The notes under the pieces were generated by a model. The model saw only the letters and a program-made list of their open reading frames with translations. It was not told the origin of the DNA and ran no database searches. Below, one piece after another: positions 17,669-26,727 of a stretch of 64,000 nt of DNA (positions within the stretch are counted from its first letter, which is position 1; every line of letters starts with the position of its first letter). The translations under genes and the position numbers were made by a program. This stretch comes from Flavobacteriales bacterium UBA952 (GTDB lineage Bacteria; Bacteroidota; Bacteroidia; Flavobacteriales_D; Crocinitomicaceae), in contig DBCS01000002.1 in the NCBI GenBank assembly GCA_002293185.1, forward strand, positions 79,423 through 143,422, written 5' to 3'.

Positions 17669-18880
17669 ATGAACTTACACGAATTCCAAGGAAAAGCAAT
17701 TCTCAAAAAATACGGCGTGGCCGTGCAAGAAGGCATTGTAGTTGATAGCATTGAAGCAGCAGTTCCTGCAGCTCAAAAGCTTACAGAAGAAACCGGTACC
17801 TCATGGTATGTGGTAAAAGCCCAAATTCATGCGGGTGGTCGTGGTAAAGGAACGGTCGAAGAAACAGGTTCTCACGGTGTTGTTCTTGCAAAAGGCATTG
17901 ACCAAGTTGAAGAAAAAGTAGCGGGTATTCTCGGTGGTCACCTCACAACGCTTCAAACCAACGGTAAAGGCAAAAAAGTCAATCAAGTGCTCATTGCACA
18001 AGATGTCTACTACCCAGGCCCAACAGAAGTTCAGGAATTCTACATGTCTGTTCTCCTAGACCGCGAGTCTGGCCGCAATGTTATTATCTACTCCACTGAA
18101 GGTGGCATGGACATCGAGCACGTTGCCGAGCACACCCCAGAAAAACTCTACAAAGAACACATCGATCCACGCGTTGGTCTTCAGGGTTTCCAAGCGCGCA
18201 AAATTGCTTTCAATCTTGGCCTTTCTGGAGAGGCTTTCAAAAATATGGTCAAATTCGTACCATGTTTATACAATGCATACGTTGGCATCGACGCTTCTAT
18301 GTTTGAGATCAATCCACTATTCAAAACCTCCGATGATAAAATCATCGCAGTCGATGCCAAAGTAAGTCTAGATGGCAATGGTTTGTTCCGTCATCCAGAC
18401 CTCGCCGCTTTGCGCGACAAATCAGAAGAAGATCCAACCGAAGTAGAAGCCGACGAAGCTGGCCTCAATTTCGTTAAATTAGATGGTAACGTAGGCTGTA
18501 TGGTCAACGGAGCAGGCCTCGCTATGGCTACCATGGACATTATTAAGTTGTCTGGCGGTAACCCTGCCAACTTCCTCGACGTCGGCGGAACAGCCAACGC
18601 AGAGCGCGTAGAAAAAGCCTTCCACATCATCCTTAAAGACCCGAACGTAAAAGCGATCCTCATCAACATCTTTGGTGGTATCGTTCGCTGCGACCGCGTT
18701 GCCCAAGGCATCGTTGACGCCTACAAAAATATCGGCCAACTACCTGTTCCACTTATCGTTCGCTTGCAAGGTACAAATGCCGAAGAAGCGAAGCGTTTAA
18801 TCGACGAATCAGGCCTCAACGTACACTCCGCAGTACAACTCCAAGAAGCTGCAGACCTCGTAAAAGAAGTATTGGCATAA
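17669..18880 (+). CDS. sucC: Succinyl-CoA synthetase beta subunit (ADP-forming)
   Basis: This TCA-cycle enzyme subunit, with SucD, converts succinyl-CoA to succinate with formation of ATP or GTP. The 403-residue product starts MNLHEFQGKAILKKYGV, the standard SucC opening. An ATP-grasp domain holds KAQIHAGGRGKG (near 45-57). The CoA-ligase domain contains GAGLAMATMD and the GGxANAERV and NIFGGIVRCD elements. An in-frame ATG at 17624 would add an atypical leader and is not preferred. sucD is not adjacent, which is common in Bacteroidota. A weak promoter candidate (TTG 17624-17626, 16 bases, TATTTTTA 17643-17650) precedes the gene. Its Lys/His/Asp codons use C in the third position noticeably often, as expected for high expression. 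Confidence 0.97.
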   Translation: MNLHEFQGKAILKKYGVAVQEGIVVDSIEAAVPAAQKLTEETGTSWYVVKAQIHAGGRGKGTVEETGSHGVVLAKGIDQVEEKVAGILGGHLTTLQTNGKGKKVNQVLIAQDVYYPGPTEVQEFYMSVLLDRESGRNVIIYSTEGGMDIEHVAEHTPEKLYKEHIDPRVGLQGFQARKIAFNLGLSGEAFKNMVKFVPCLYNAYVGIDASMFEINPLFKTSDDKIIAVDAKVSLDGNGLFRHPDLAALRDKSEEDPTEVEADEAGLNFVKLDGNVGCMVNGAGLAMATMDIIKLSGGNPANFLDVGGTANAERVEKAFHIILKDPNVKAILINIFGGIVRCDRVAQGIVDAYKNIGQLPVPLIVRLQGTNAEEAKRLIDESGLNVHSAVQLQEAADLVKEVLA

Positions 18881-18944
18881 GCTCCAACTCATTTATATTT
18901 GAAAAGCCATCCTCCAATGTACGAGGTAGGCAAGTTGAAATAAA

Positions 18945-19910
18945 CTAAATTTTTAAATCTTTTCCACACTTGAAATGGCCTTTCGGACATACTTTGTGAC
19001 CATGCAAACCACAAGGGCGGCAGTCTAGGTTTTTTACTTCTATAATGGTGGCATTTTCCGAAAGTGGCCCGAAACCAAACTCGGGTACAGTTGAGCAAAA
19101 GAAAGCACTTACGGGAGCGTTGGTGGCTGAAGCCAAATGCAAAGGGCCAGAATCATTCACATAATTGTGTTTGGCACCAGCCATGAGGGCGGCCGATTGT
19201 AAAAGCGATAACTGACCAGCTAAATTGATGACTTGTGTGCTTCTTGTATTTTTTACAATTTCATCGAGGTAAGCGCGGTCGTAAGGCGCTCCTAAAAGGA
19301 AAATCTGCTCCTTTGTTTGCGACAACTTTTCTATCAACTCCAGCCAGATTTCTAGCGGCGCTTGCTTGGTGAACCAAACACTAGTGGGTGCCAAACAGTA
19401 ATACGGAACATCTTGATAAATTTGAACTGAATTCAAATCTTCTTTACTTGGAAACAACTGAGGTCGCCGGATAGGTGCAGCAACCAAGTCTGAAATCAGA
19501 CATAAATTGCGGTCCACCTCATGCCAATCGGGCTTCATTTCGTGTGGCAAGCGCTTGGAGAAAAAAAACGACAACGGATTTTTTTGAAACCCACGACTTT
19601 CTTTACCTCTCGCCAAAAGCGTTAAGATACCTGAACTTGCAAATCTTTGTAGATTGATAACGAGGTCGTATTGGTGAGAACGCAAGGTTTTACCCAAATT
19701 CCAAAGGTTCTTTACCTTGTGCCTTTTATCGAAAATAAAAACTTGGTGCAAGAACGGATGCCCAGTTAGTAAACTTTCATTTCCTTTTTTGACTACTACA
19801 TCGATTTGCGCATGAGGATAAGCGGCATGTATGTTTTCCCAAATGGGAGTGGCTAAAATAACATCACCTAAAAAAGCAGTTTGAATAACAAGAATGCGGT
19901 CTAAATTCAT
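18945..19910 (-). CDS. Glycosyltransferase family 9 (ADP-heptose:LPS heptosyltransferase type)
   Basis: This probable cytoplasmic-face enzyme adds a heptose or related sugar to lipopolysaccharide core. From ATG 19910 the product is 321 residues. It opens MNLDRILVIQTAFLGDVILATP, which contains the family's N-terminal QTAFLGDVIL element. The C-terminal donor-binding part has NDSGPLHLA (near 260), and a Cys-rich tail DCRPCGLHGHKVCPKG-HFKCG follows. That cysteine cluster is common in Bacteroidota GT9 proteins. The start overlaps the stop of the upstream type-B cargo gene by four bases (ATGA), so it is the last gene of the minus-strand group. The true sugar donor is unknown. Confidence 0.9.
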   Translation of the reverse strand: MNLDRILVIQTAFLGDVILATPIWENIHAAYPHAQIDVVVKKGNESLLTGHPFLHQVFIFDKRHKVKNLWNLGKTLRSHQYDLVINLQRFASSGILTLLARGKESRGFQKNPLSFFFSKRLPHEMKPDWHEVDRNLCLISDLVAAPIRRPQLFPSKEDLNSVQIYQDVPYYCLAPTSVWFTKQAPLEIWLELIEKLSQTKEQIFLLGAPYDRAYLDEIVKNTRSTQVINLAGQLSLLQSAALMAGAKHNYVNDSGPLHLASATNAPVSAFFCSTVPEFGFGPLSENATIIEVKNLDCRPCGLHGHKVCPKGHFKCGKDLKI

Positions 19911-22900
19911 CGGATGAGCGTGACGTAGCCAAGTTTGACAATGGCATCGGTTTTGTTGAGGATAATTTCGATGCGGTACTGAAATACGTCGTTGGTGGCA
20001 GGTAGGCCAGAGCTGCCAATAATGCCATCCCAACCTTCCTGAGGGTCATTGGTCTCAAAAACTATTTTGCCCCAGCGGTCAAAAATGCTAAACGTATATT
20101 TTTCAGGATCGACGTTTTGCACCACCGGTAAAAAAATAGGGTTCAGGCCATTTGGCGTAAAGGCATTCGGAACAAACATGAGGGGGTCGTAGGTCAGGCA
20201 AAATTCGTTGGAATAACTACTGTCTATCAAACCAAATTGATTCAGGTTTTCTAGGGCCATTACCCTGTAACATACTTCGCCTTTGTTGCGCAATTGCGAA
20301 ACGTCATCGGTGAGGTCATAACTGCCGTCGGGTAGCACTTGAACGGGCACGGCCTCCCAGGTTCCGTAGGCGTTTCTGAATACCTGGTAGTTTGCAATGG
20401 TCCCGGCAAATTGACTATAAGGCGACCAAGAAAGGGAATTGATCATGTTGTACTGATCGGCACTACCTTGTACAAAAATGGTGGTGTTTTCATTGGCGTA
20501 GGCACCGGGGTTGCCACAGCTGTCCAAATAAATGCTGCGGTAGGTCCAAGGCCCCCACTGGGTATCTACGTCTTCGTCAAGAAAAGAAGCGATGTTGTTC
20601 AAAATAGGCCCTTCACCGATACTTTGGAAAACACCATTGGTGTCTTTCCTTTCAAAAAGCACGCTGGTAATTCCTACGCTTTGGTCTACCCAGGCCTTGA
20701 GCTCGATGTCGCCATCTAAGACACTCGCAACACTAAAATAATGAAAGCTTGGCGGAGTAGGCTGCGGCATGACAAAACACAAGGGGTTCGAAAACGCCGA
20801 AAAACCATTCTGTAAATTCGCTTTGATATACAGACAATAACTTTCGTTTTTGAGCAGATTGATACTTGCATTGGTATCCGTAGTGCTGGATAAGAGCGTC
20901 CAGGTATTGTTGTTTTTGCTCCAGATTTCGTAATCTAGAACAGTATTGCCAACGTATTTACTCCAGTTCAAATCTACACGTTGAGGGCACATATCGATGA
21001 GGTAATTGGCATGAATAGATGTATGAAGATTGGCTTTTGCCGAGGTCTGAAATGAGGGTGGATTGCTTGTGGTAAAGCAGGAGTCAAATGCAGCTACCGT
21101 ATAGGTGTACGGGCCGTTATCAAAAGCAACATTATGTAGGTAAGAGGTATTGGTTTGGCCGTAAACCGTATCGAGTTCGATTAGAAAACCATTTGCATCA
21201 AAAGTATAAATAACGTAGCCATAGGTGTCGGGCGCGGCATTGACGTTCCATTGTACTTGCAATTGTTGTGTGCTGGTGTCAAAACCAACGCTCGATAAAA
21301 CCGGTATGAATGGCGTCATCATGTCGGTGAGCGAATCGCCGGGTCGGTTGGAGTTGAAGTTGCAGGTGCTGGTTTTTAAATTCACGCGATAGCGCAAAAA
21401 CTCATTGCAGAGGTCTATGGTGTCTGTGTAAGTAGTTTGGTTGTACGGAACGCTGTCCAAGAAATTAAAGAAATTGGTGGGGTATTCGCGGTAGATGTAA
21501 TAGTGGCTGTTGTACAGCGGTGAGGGCGTGGTTTTAGGTTTGTTCCAGTTGAGCACTGCCGTGCCGTTATTGGGGTTGTTAAGTGTAAGCAGTATGTTTT
21601 TGACGGTATCTGAATAACTTAAAAAAGAACCTCCACAACCTGAGGCTACAGCAATATAGAAGTCATGGCTACTCCAAATAGGTGGAATGGTCATATTTGT
21701 GGCATTCACATTTAACGTATCGTATAATAAACCATTTTGGAGGGAATACAATTGAAAAGCGGTAAATCCGGAAGTACTTCCTGAATTGATGGAAGGCCAA
21801 TTGATCGTAAGCTCATTGGCATTATTGGTTTGAATACAGGCAATTTGTGGTGCAGCTATGATACCTGAATTCAAAACGTGAATGGTGATGGTGGCGTATT
21901 GCACCTGAGGAATAGGACAAACGTCATCTGACGCCTTAAATACAAAATGATACGTTTTTTGAGCTTGTGCCTGGCCTTGACCGTCTAAAATATGATCGCA
22001 AGTTGTCTGCCACGAGAACTGTGCCTGAATTTGTGCGGCTGCAGTAAAAGGAAGTGCGACATTCAAACTAGGGCAGGGCCCAATTGTACAGGGTAAGTTC
22101 CCTTCTAACGTGATATTTTGCGCACTTCCATTCATTTGGGTGTCTGGGTCGGTCACGACCAAATCAAAATTGATGAGCTCACCGGCATTCACAGTGAGTT
22201 CATAGGAAGTGCCACTAGCAAAAGGAGGTGCAATAGTAGGCGGAAAATTACTACTATTACAAGGCTGAAGTACCAGCTGTATTTCTCGTTCCGTCTCAGA
22301 AACAAGCACCCCTGATCGGTAGGCTTTAACAACAATTTTGAGTGCGTAATTACCGATCGTAAAACTATTGAAGGTTAGATTACCGTTACTGGGGTCGAGC
22401 GCTGCAGCTACATTGCTTGCATTGATGGCTGGTCCGGGTGTCGGGTTGAGGTAGGAGAACCCATTATTAAATGGAATAGGTGCTGGATTACTTGGCGGAT
22501 TATATGTGCCCAACGGAAAGTGGTCATAGGGTACGCCAAATTCAAAATGTAAAGAATCTAGATTTGCATCACTTGCTGCCGCATTGTATTGATAAGGTAA
22601 ACCGGCACAAGTCACAAAATTGGGATCTTCATTAAAAACCGGAGCGTCGTCGGGTTGTGACAAATTGAAAATTTTAGCTACAAGGGTAATCCCGTAGGTC
22701 GAAGGATTACTGAGATTGGTGAGTGCGCCACTGCGCGAGAAATTTTCATAAGTAAAAGCCCAGCCTTGAGCTGGAGGATTTCCATTAAGTGCAACAGGCG
22801 CACTGCGGTAAATGACTTTTTCGATGGCTCCAATACCGTTTCCACCATTATTGCCGGTACCGCAGAGTAATGGCCCCGCGCCGCCTGGAACTTGTGTACA

Positions 22901-23149
22901 ATTTGGCGATAAATCTTGTCGTTGTACAAATAATACTGGAATGGCAGTAAGGCTAGGGTGGTTCCAAACGCGGAGTGATTCAGAAACTGCATTGACATCG
23001 GCGCCATTGCAGTCGCGGTAAAAAACAAGTTCAAATTGGTAGTTGCCGTTGCCAAGATGTTTGTAGGTGATTTCGCCGCCCATGACATGTGAGCCCAGAC
23101 TTGTGAAAGCCGTGAGTAGCATTACCAATACAATAAGCGCCCTAAACAT
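19907..23149 (-). CDS. Large surface protein with T9SS type-B (gliding motility-associated) C-terminal domain
   Basis: This is a 1080-residue exported protein. The signal peptide is MFRALIVLVMLLTAFTSLGS, followed directly by HVMGGEITYKHLGNGNYQ, an opening often seen in Bacteroidota surface proteins. The middle consists of several fibronectin- or Ig-like modules of about 90-100 residues (for example around 540, 640, 740, 840). The last 85 residues are a type-B sorting domain: VPNAFTPNG, FSIFDRWGKIVFET, GWDG, ending YVTLIR. Type-B cargo is exported by the type IX secretion system, usually with a PorP/SprF-like partner; none is adjacent. The function is unknown; adhesion or gliding is plausible. 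The gene is followed by the GT9 gene with a 4-base overlap. Confidence 0.93.
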   Translation of the reverse strand: MFRALIVLVMLLTAFTSLGSHVMGGEITYKHLGNGNYQFELVFYRDCNGADVNAVSESLRVWNHPSLTAIPVLFVQRQDLSPNCTQVPGGAGPLLCGTGNNGGNGIGAIEKVIYRSAPVALNGNPPAQGWAFTYENFSRSGALTNLSNPSTYGITLVAKIFNLSQPDDAPVFNEDPNFVTCAGLPYQYNAAASDANLDSLHFEFGVPYDHFPLGTYNPPSNPAPIPFNNGFSYLNPTPGPAINASNVAAALDPSNGNLTFNSFTIGNYALKIVVKAYRSGVLVSETEREIQLVLQPCNSSNFPPTIAPPFASGTSYELTVNAGELINFDLVVTDPDTQMNGSAQNITLEGNLPCTIGPCPSLNVALPFTAAAQIQAQFSWQTTCDHILDGQGQAQAQKTYHFVFKASDDVCPIPQVQYATITIHVLNSGIIAAPQIACIQTNNANELTINWPSINSGSTSGFTAFQLYSLQNGLLYDTLNVNATNMTIPPIWSSHDFYIAVASGCGGSFLSYSDTVKNILLTLNNPNNGTAVLNWNKPKTTPSPLYNSHYYIYREYPTNFFNFLDSVPYNQTTYTDTIDLCNEFLRYRVNLKTSTCNFNSNRPGDSLTDMMTPFIPVLSSVGFDTSTQQLQVQWNVNAAPDTYGYVIYTFDANGFLIELDTVYGQTNTSYLHNVAFDNGPYTYTVAAFDSCFTTSNPPSFQTSAKANLHTSIHANYLIDMCPQRVDLNWSKYVGNTVLDYEIWSKNNNTWTLLSSTTDTNASINLLKNESYCLYIKANLQNGFSAFSNPLCFVMPQPTPPSFHYFSVASVLDGDIELKAWVDQSVGITSVLFERKDTNGVFQSIGEGPILNNIASFLDEDVDTQWGPWTYRSIYLDSCGNPGAYANENTTIFVQGSADQYNMINSLSWSPYSQFAGTIANYQVFRNAYGTWEAVPVQVLPDGSYDLTDDVSQLRNKGEVCYRVMALENLNQFGLIDSSYSNEFCLTYDPLMFVPNAFTPNGLNPIFLPVVQNVDPEKYTFSIFDRWGKIVFETNDPQEGWDGIIGSSGLPATNDVFQYRIEIILNKTDAIVKLGYVTLIR

Positions 23150-23207
23150 CCGTTGAATAACGTATTTTTTACTTATTTAGTATAACGTCAAAGGCCTATA
23201 AAGGTTG

Positions 23208-24488
23208 CTATCCTGCAGAAATAATCAACATTTGATCCCAATTGAGGTACTGCTTTGCCAATTCTTGGAGTTTTTTGGCGTCAACAGCCTTGATTTCAGC
23301 GATGTAATGGTCGTAGAAGCTGAGGTCAAGCCCAATGGTTTCGACGTTCGCGAACAGGTCGAGCATAGCGTAAGGGCCGTCGGCACTTTTGAGCAATTGC
23401 CCCATGAGATAACTTTTGACGAGTTCGAGTTCTGCGTCTGAAATAGCCTCATTTTGAAGGCGTTCGAACTCCTTTTGTATTTCGAGAAAAGTTGCGGTTC
23501 GGGTTTGAACGCCAACCTCTGTCCCAATAACGAAATACCCGAATTTGCTATTTTCCACGATATGTGAGCCGATCCCGTAGGTATATCCTTTGTCTTCTCG
23601 GATGTTGCTCATGAGCCGACTGCCAAAGTAGTCGCCAAGAATGGTGTTGAGCACGCTAAAAGCACAGAAGTCGGGGTGTGTTTTGTTAAAGAGCGGCCGC
23701 CCAATCCGCACGGCACTCTGCACCGCACCTTCATGCTCAATGTGGGTAGCGCCTTGCTCGGGTTGCCATTCGAACGCTTTGCGCGCTGCAATTTGACTTT
23801 CAAAGACATTCAGTAAGACTTGAAAAGCTTGGAGGGCCTCTTCTGAAATATCACCAATTAGGAAAACTTTTTTGAGACCGTGGAGGTAATGTTGTTGATG
23901 AAAAGCCATAATTGCGCTCCGATCTGCACGCTTGAAATCTTCTAATTGAATTTGTTGTGCATAAATAGATCCAGCAAAAAGGCTGCGCTGAAATAACCGC
24001 TGTGCTAAAAAACTTACTTTTTGTTGTTGCACCATGAATTTTTGTTGGCGCTCGTGTACCAGTTCGTTGAGTTCTTTCTGTGGAAAGCTTGCCCCAAATA
24101 AGCTGTCATGGAAAACTCGGTATGCCTTCAACAGTTGGTCTTTAAGTGCATAAAGCGTTACCACCGTTGTTTCTTGGCTGAGCGACACATCGTAATAGGC
24201 ACCAACCGCGTCTAGCGCTTTTTGGATCTGCTTGGCTGTCTTTTGTTTAGTGCCATTGATCAAAAGACCGGCGCACAATGAAGCGCTAAGTGGGTCGCCA
24301 CATACTGATCCTGCGGCAAAATGGAGTTCAATTTTGCTGGTGTCATTTTGAAGGCCTTGTCGAAAATAGAGTACCGCGCCGTTTTTTAAGTGGTAAGTGT
24401 GAGGTGCTACAAAAGAAATATGTTCTACTGGGCGCAATGAAGGTGCAATAGTTCTATCGATTACAGCACGATTTGTTTGTTGCTTCAT
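23208..24488 (-). CDS. M16 family peptidase-like protein, non-catalytic partner
   Basis: The 426-residue product from ATG 24488 has the insulinase/pitrilysin fold: an N-terminal half with FRQGLQNDTSKIELHFAAGS and a C-terminal half with the R/Y segment SNIREDKGYTYGIGS. The zinc-binding HxxEH motif is absent; the corresponding position reads LCAGLLINGTK. This matches the inactive beta-type subunit of paired M16 enzymes, which form the substrate chamber with a catalytic subunit. The catalytic partner is encoded just upstream and overlaps by four bases (ATGA), so the two are almost certainly translated together and form a heterodimer. The longer start at 24521 is rejected because of that coupling. 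Confidence 0.92.
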   Translation of the reverse strand: MKQQTNRAVIDRTIAPSLRPVEHISFVAPHTYHLKNGAVLYFRQGLQNDTSKIELHFAAGSVCGDPLSASLCAGLLINGTKQKTAKQIQKALDAVGAYYDVSLSQETTVVTLYALKDQLLKAYRVFHDSLFGASFPQKELNELVHERQQKFMVQQQKVSFLAQRLFQRSLFAGSIYAQQIQLEDFKRADRSAIMAFHQQHYLHGLKKVFLIGDISEEALQAFQVLLNVFESQIAARKAFEWQPEQGATHIEHEGAVQSAVRIGRPLFNKTHPDFCAFSVLNTILGDYFGSRLMSNIREDKGYTYGIGSHIVENSKFGYFVIGTEVGVQTRTATFLEIQKEFERLQNEAISDAELELVKSYLMGQLLKSADGPYAMLDLFANVETIGLDLSFYDHYIAEIKAVDAKKLQELAKQYLNWDQMLIISAG

Positions 24489-25726
24489 GGTAATTGGGCT
24501 TGAATTTGCAACAATGCACAACGATTTTTATCGAAGAGTTGTTGGGCGTAGGTTTGAAGATCTGCAGTTTGAATACTTGTGAAACGCTCACTTTCTTTGT
24601 CGATAAGCGCAGCATCTCCGAGTAACTCAAAAAAGCTGAGGTTCATGGCACGGTTCAGCAAGCCCTGGTCTTGAAATGCTTTTGCGGTTTGCAATTTTAA
24701 TATGAGTTGCTGTAGGGCACTTTTGCTCATTTTCTTGCCTTTATATTTTTCGAGCAAGGGCCAGAGTGCGTCGTCAAGTTCCATTAATGTTCGCTTAGGA
24801 TTGATTTTACCAGTAATCACAAACAAACCATTATCTATAGAACCGGTTATATATGCCGTGATTTCAGAAACCAAGCGTTTTTTGCGCTGCAATTCTGTAA
24901 AAAGCAGGCCTGTTTTCTCATTGCCGATGTGGTCTGAGAGGAGGTCGGCAAGGTAATAGTCTTTGTCTAAGCGTTTGCCCATCTGAAAAGCATAGTAAAA
25001 AGAGTCTGCCGGTACTTTGCGTACAATTACTTTTTGCCTGAGGCGTTTTTGAATCGGTTCTTCTGGCAGTTTGCGTTCCACTTTTATTTGTGCAGGGATG
25101 TCTCCAAAAAAGTAGGCGACTTTTTGTTGAATTTCGGCTAATTCAAAATTGCCTACAATACATAAGATCGCATTACTCGGGTGATAGTGTTTCTGAAAAA
25201 AAGCGCGAACGTCGTCCATGGTGGCATCGGCGATGTGCTTGATGTTTTTGCCAATAGTGGCCCAGCGATATGGGTGTTTTTGATAAGCGAGCGGGCGCAA
25301 TTGGAGCCAGGCATCGCCGTAGGGCTGATTGAGGTAGCGCTGCTTGAATTCTTCGATCACTACCTGACGCTGTACCTCTAAACTTTTGGGTGTAAAGGCC
25401 AAGGAGCGCATGCGGTCGCTTTCGAGCCATAGTGCGGTGTCGAGGTTGTGTGCGGGTAGTACATTGTAGTAATTGGTGATATCATTACTCGTAAAGGCGT
25501 TGCTTTGGCCCCCCGCCGCTTGCAAAGGCGCATCAAAATCTGGAATGTGCACAGAGCCGCCAAACATGAGATGCTCAAATAAGTGAGCAAAACCAGTTTG
25601 CTTGGGGTTTTCATCGCGCGCGCCTACATCGTAAAGCACATTGACAACTGCCAGTGGCGTCGAGGGTTCTTTGTGAAACAAGACACGCAGGCCGTTTTCT
25701 AGGATAAAACGCTCAAAATGAATCAT
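24485..25726 (-). CDS. M16 family zinc metallopeptidase, catalytic subunit
   Basis: This 413-residue pitrilysin-type protease has the inverted zinc motif H48-L-F-E51-H52 in FAHLFEHLMFGG and a further acidic ligand in VVIEEFKQR (E125/E126). No signal peptide is evident (starts MIHFERFILENGLRVLF), so it probably acts in the cytoplasm, or is exported in a way I cannot see. M16 enzymes degrade medium-length peptides such as cleaved signal or presequence peptides. It overlaps by four bases both the upstream nitronate monooxygenase-like gene and the downstream non-catalytic M16 gene (ATGA at each), giving a compact operon. Confidence 0.94.
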   Translation of the reverse strand: MIHFERFILENGLRVLFHKEPSTPLAVVNVLYDVGARDENPKQTGFAHLFEHLMFGGSVHIPDFDAPLQAAGGQSNAFTSNDITNYYNVLPAHNLDTALWLESDRMRSLAFTPKSLEVQRQVVIEEFKQRYLNQPYGDAWLQLRPLAYQKHPYRWATIGKNIKHIADATMDDVRAFFQKHYHPSNAILCIVGNFELAEIQQKVAYFFGDIPAQIKVERKLPEEPIQKRLRQKVIVRKVPADSFYYAFQMGKRLDKDYYLADLLSDHIGNEKTGLLFTELQRKKRLVSEITAYITGSIDNGLFVITGKINPKRTLMELDDALWPLLEKYKGKKMSKSALQQLILKLQTAKAFQDQGLLNRAMNLSFFELLGDAALIDKESERFTSIQTADLQTYAQQLFDKNRCALLQIQAQLP

Positions 25727-26679
25727 AGTAGAAATGTAGATTGTGCTGTTAATGCAGCGTTGAAATCGGTAATAAATTCTTGAACGATAGCACCAGCCGG
25801 TAAAATAGTTTCGAAATTACCAGCAATTTGCCCAATTTCGAGTTCTCCGGCATGGAGGTCGCCTTCGAACATTCCTTTCTTGGCTCGGCCCCGGCCGAGA
25901 AGAGCGGCGAGCGCCTCGGCGCTGGCCCCGTTTTGATAGGCAGCCATGAGCTCGTCAAAAAACGGATTGCGTAATAAGCGAACAGGCGTAAGTTCTTTGA
26001 GCGTAAGAAGGGTATCGCCTTCTTGACTATCGACCACAGCTTTTTTAAATTGCTCGTGGGCACTAGATTCAATAGACGCCACAAAGCGGCTGCCTACTTG
26101 TGCGCCATCGGCACCCAAATTCATGACGGCCAACATGGCGCGGCCGTCGCCGATGCCACCAGCAGCAATAAGCGGAATGGATATGGCTTTACGCACCATC
26201 GGAATCAGGCAAAGTGTAGTGGTTTCATCCCGACCGTTGTGGCCTCCTGCTTCAAAGCCCTCTGCTACCACTGCGTCGACGCCAGCGGCCTCTGCTTTAA
26301 GTGCAAATTTGACACTTGACACTACATGTACCACCGTAATGCCTTCTTTTTGAAGTGTTTCGGTCCAAGTTTTAGGATTGCCGGCACTGGTAAAAACGAT
26401 AGGTACCTTGTGTCGGATAATGGTGGCAATATGCGCATCGATATTAGGATAAAGCAGTGGTAAATTGACACCAAAAGGCATTTTGGTTGCTGCTTTACAT
26501 TTAATAATTTGGGCATCAAGTACTTCAGGATACATCGATCCTGCGCCCAAAAGACCCAAGCCGCCTGCATTAGAAACCGCCGCAGCGAGTTCCCATCCGG
26601 CACACCAGATCATGCCGCCTTGTATTAAGGGGTATTTGATGCCGAATAGCGCGCAAATTTTGTTGCTTATTGAATTCAT
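25723..26679 (-). CDS. Nitronate monooxygenase / FabK-type FMN-dependent oxidoreductase
   Basis: This 318-residue TIM-barrel flavoprotein of the 2-nitropropane dioxygenase family shows KYPLIQGGMIW (N-terminal FMN loop), EAGGHNGRDE (near 140, with the histidine often catalytic in nitronate monooxygenases), and phosphate-binding AAGGIGDGRA and MNLGADGAQVGSRFVA. Members either oxidise nitronates to carbonyls or, as FabK, reduce enoyl-ACP; the sequence alone does not separate these, and Bacteroidota usually carry one or more such genes. An AGGAGG on the minus strand (26689-26694) lies 9 bases before the ATG, unusual for this phylum. It is the first gene of a four-base-overlap operon with the M16 pair. 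Confidence 0.88.
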   Translation of the reverse strand: MNSISNKICALFGIKYPLIQGGMIWCAGWELAAAVSNAGGLGLLGAGSMYPEVLDAQIIKCKAATKMPFGVNLPLLYPNIDAHIATIIRHKVPIVFTSAGNPKTWTETLQKEGITVVHVVSSVKFALKAEAAGVDAVVAEGFEAGGHNGRDETTTLCLIPMVRKAISIPLIAAGGIGDGRAMLAVMNLGADGAQVGSRFVASIESSAHEQFKKAVVDSQEGDTLLTLKELTPVRLLRNPFFDELMAAYQNGASAEALAALLGRGRAKKGMFEGDLHAGELEIGQIAGNFETILPAGAIVQEFITDFNAALTAQSTFLL

Positions 26680-26688
26680 AAAGAAATG

Positions 26689-26703
26689 CCTCCTGCAAAA
26701 TTA
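26689..26703 (-). promoter_or_regulatory. Candidate -7 box TAATTTTG overlapping an AGGAGG Shine-Dalgarno-like site
   Basis: On the minus strand TAATTTTG (26696-26703) matches TAnnTTTG, and AGGAGG (26689-26694) sits 9 bases before ATG 26679. If the box is used, the transcript would start around 26692 and would not contain the whole AGGAGG, so at most one of the two is probably functional. Confidence 0.35.
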
Positions 26704-26727
26704 GTCGAAATGCTTAACTTAGCGAGA

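Noticed and set aside
26689..26694. AGGAGG as evidence that this genome uses Shine-Dalgarno initiation
   Set aside because: It is the only well-placed purine-rich site I found ahead of a gene and overlaps the expected transcription start; probably incidental.
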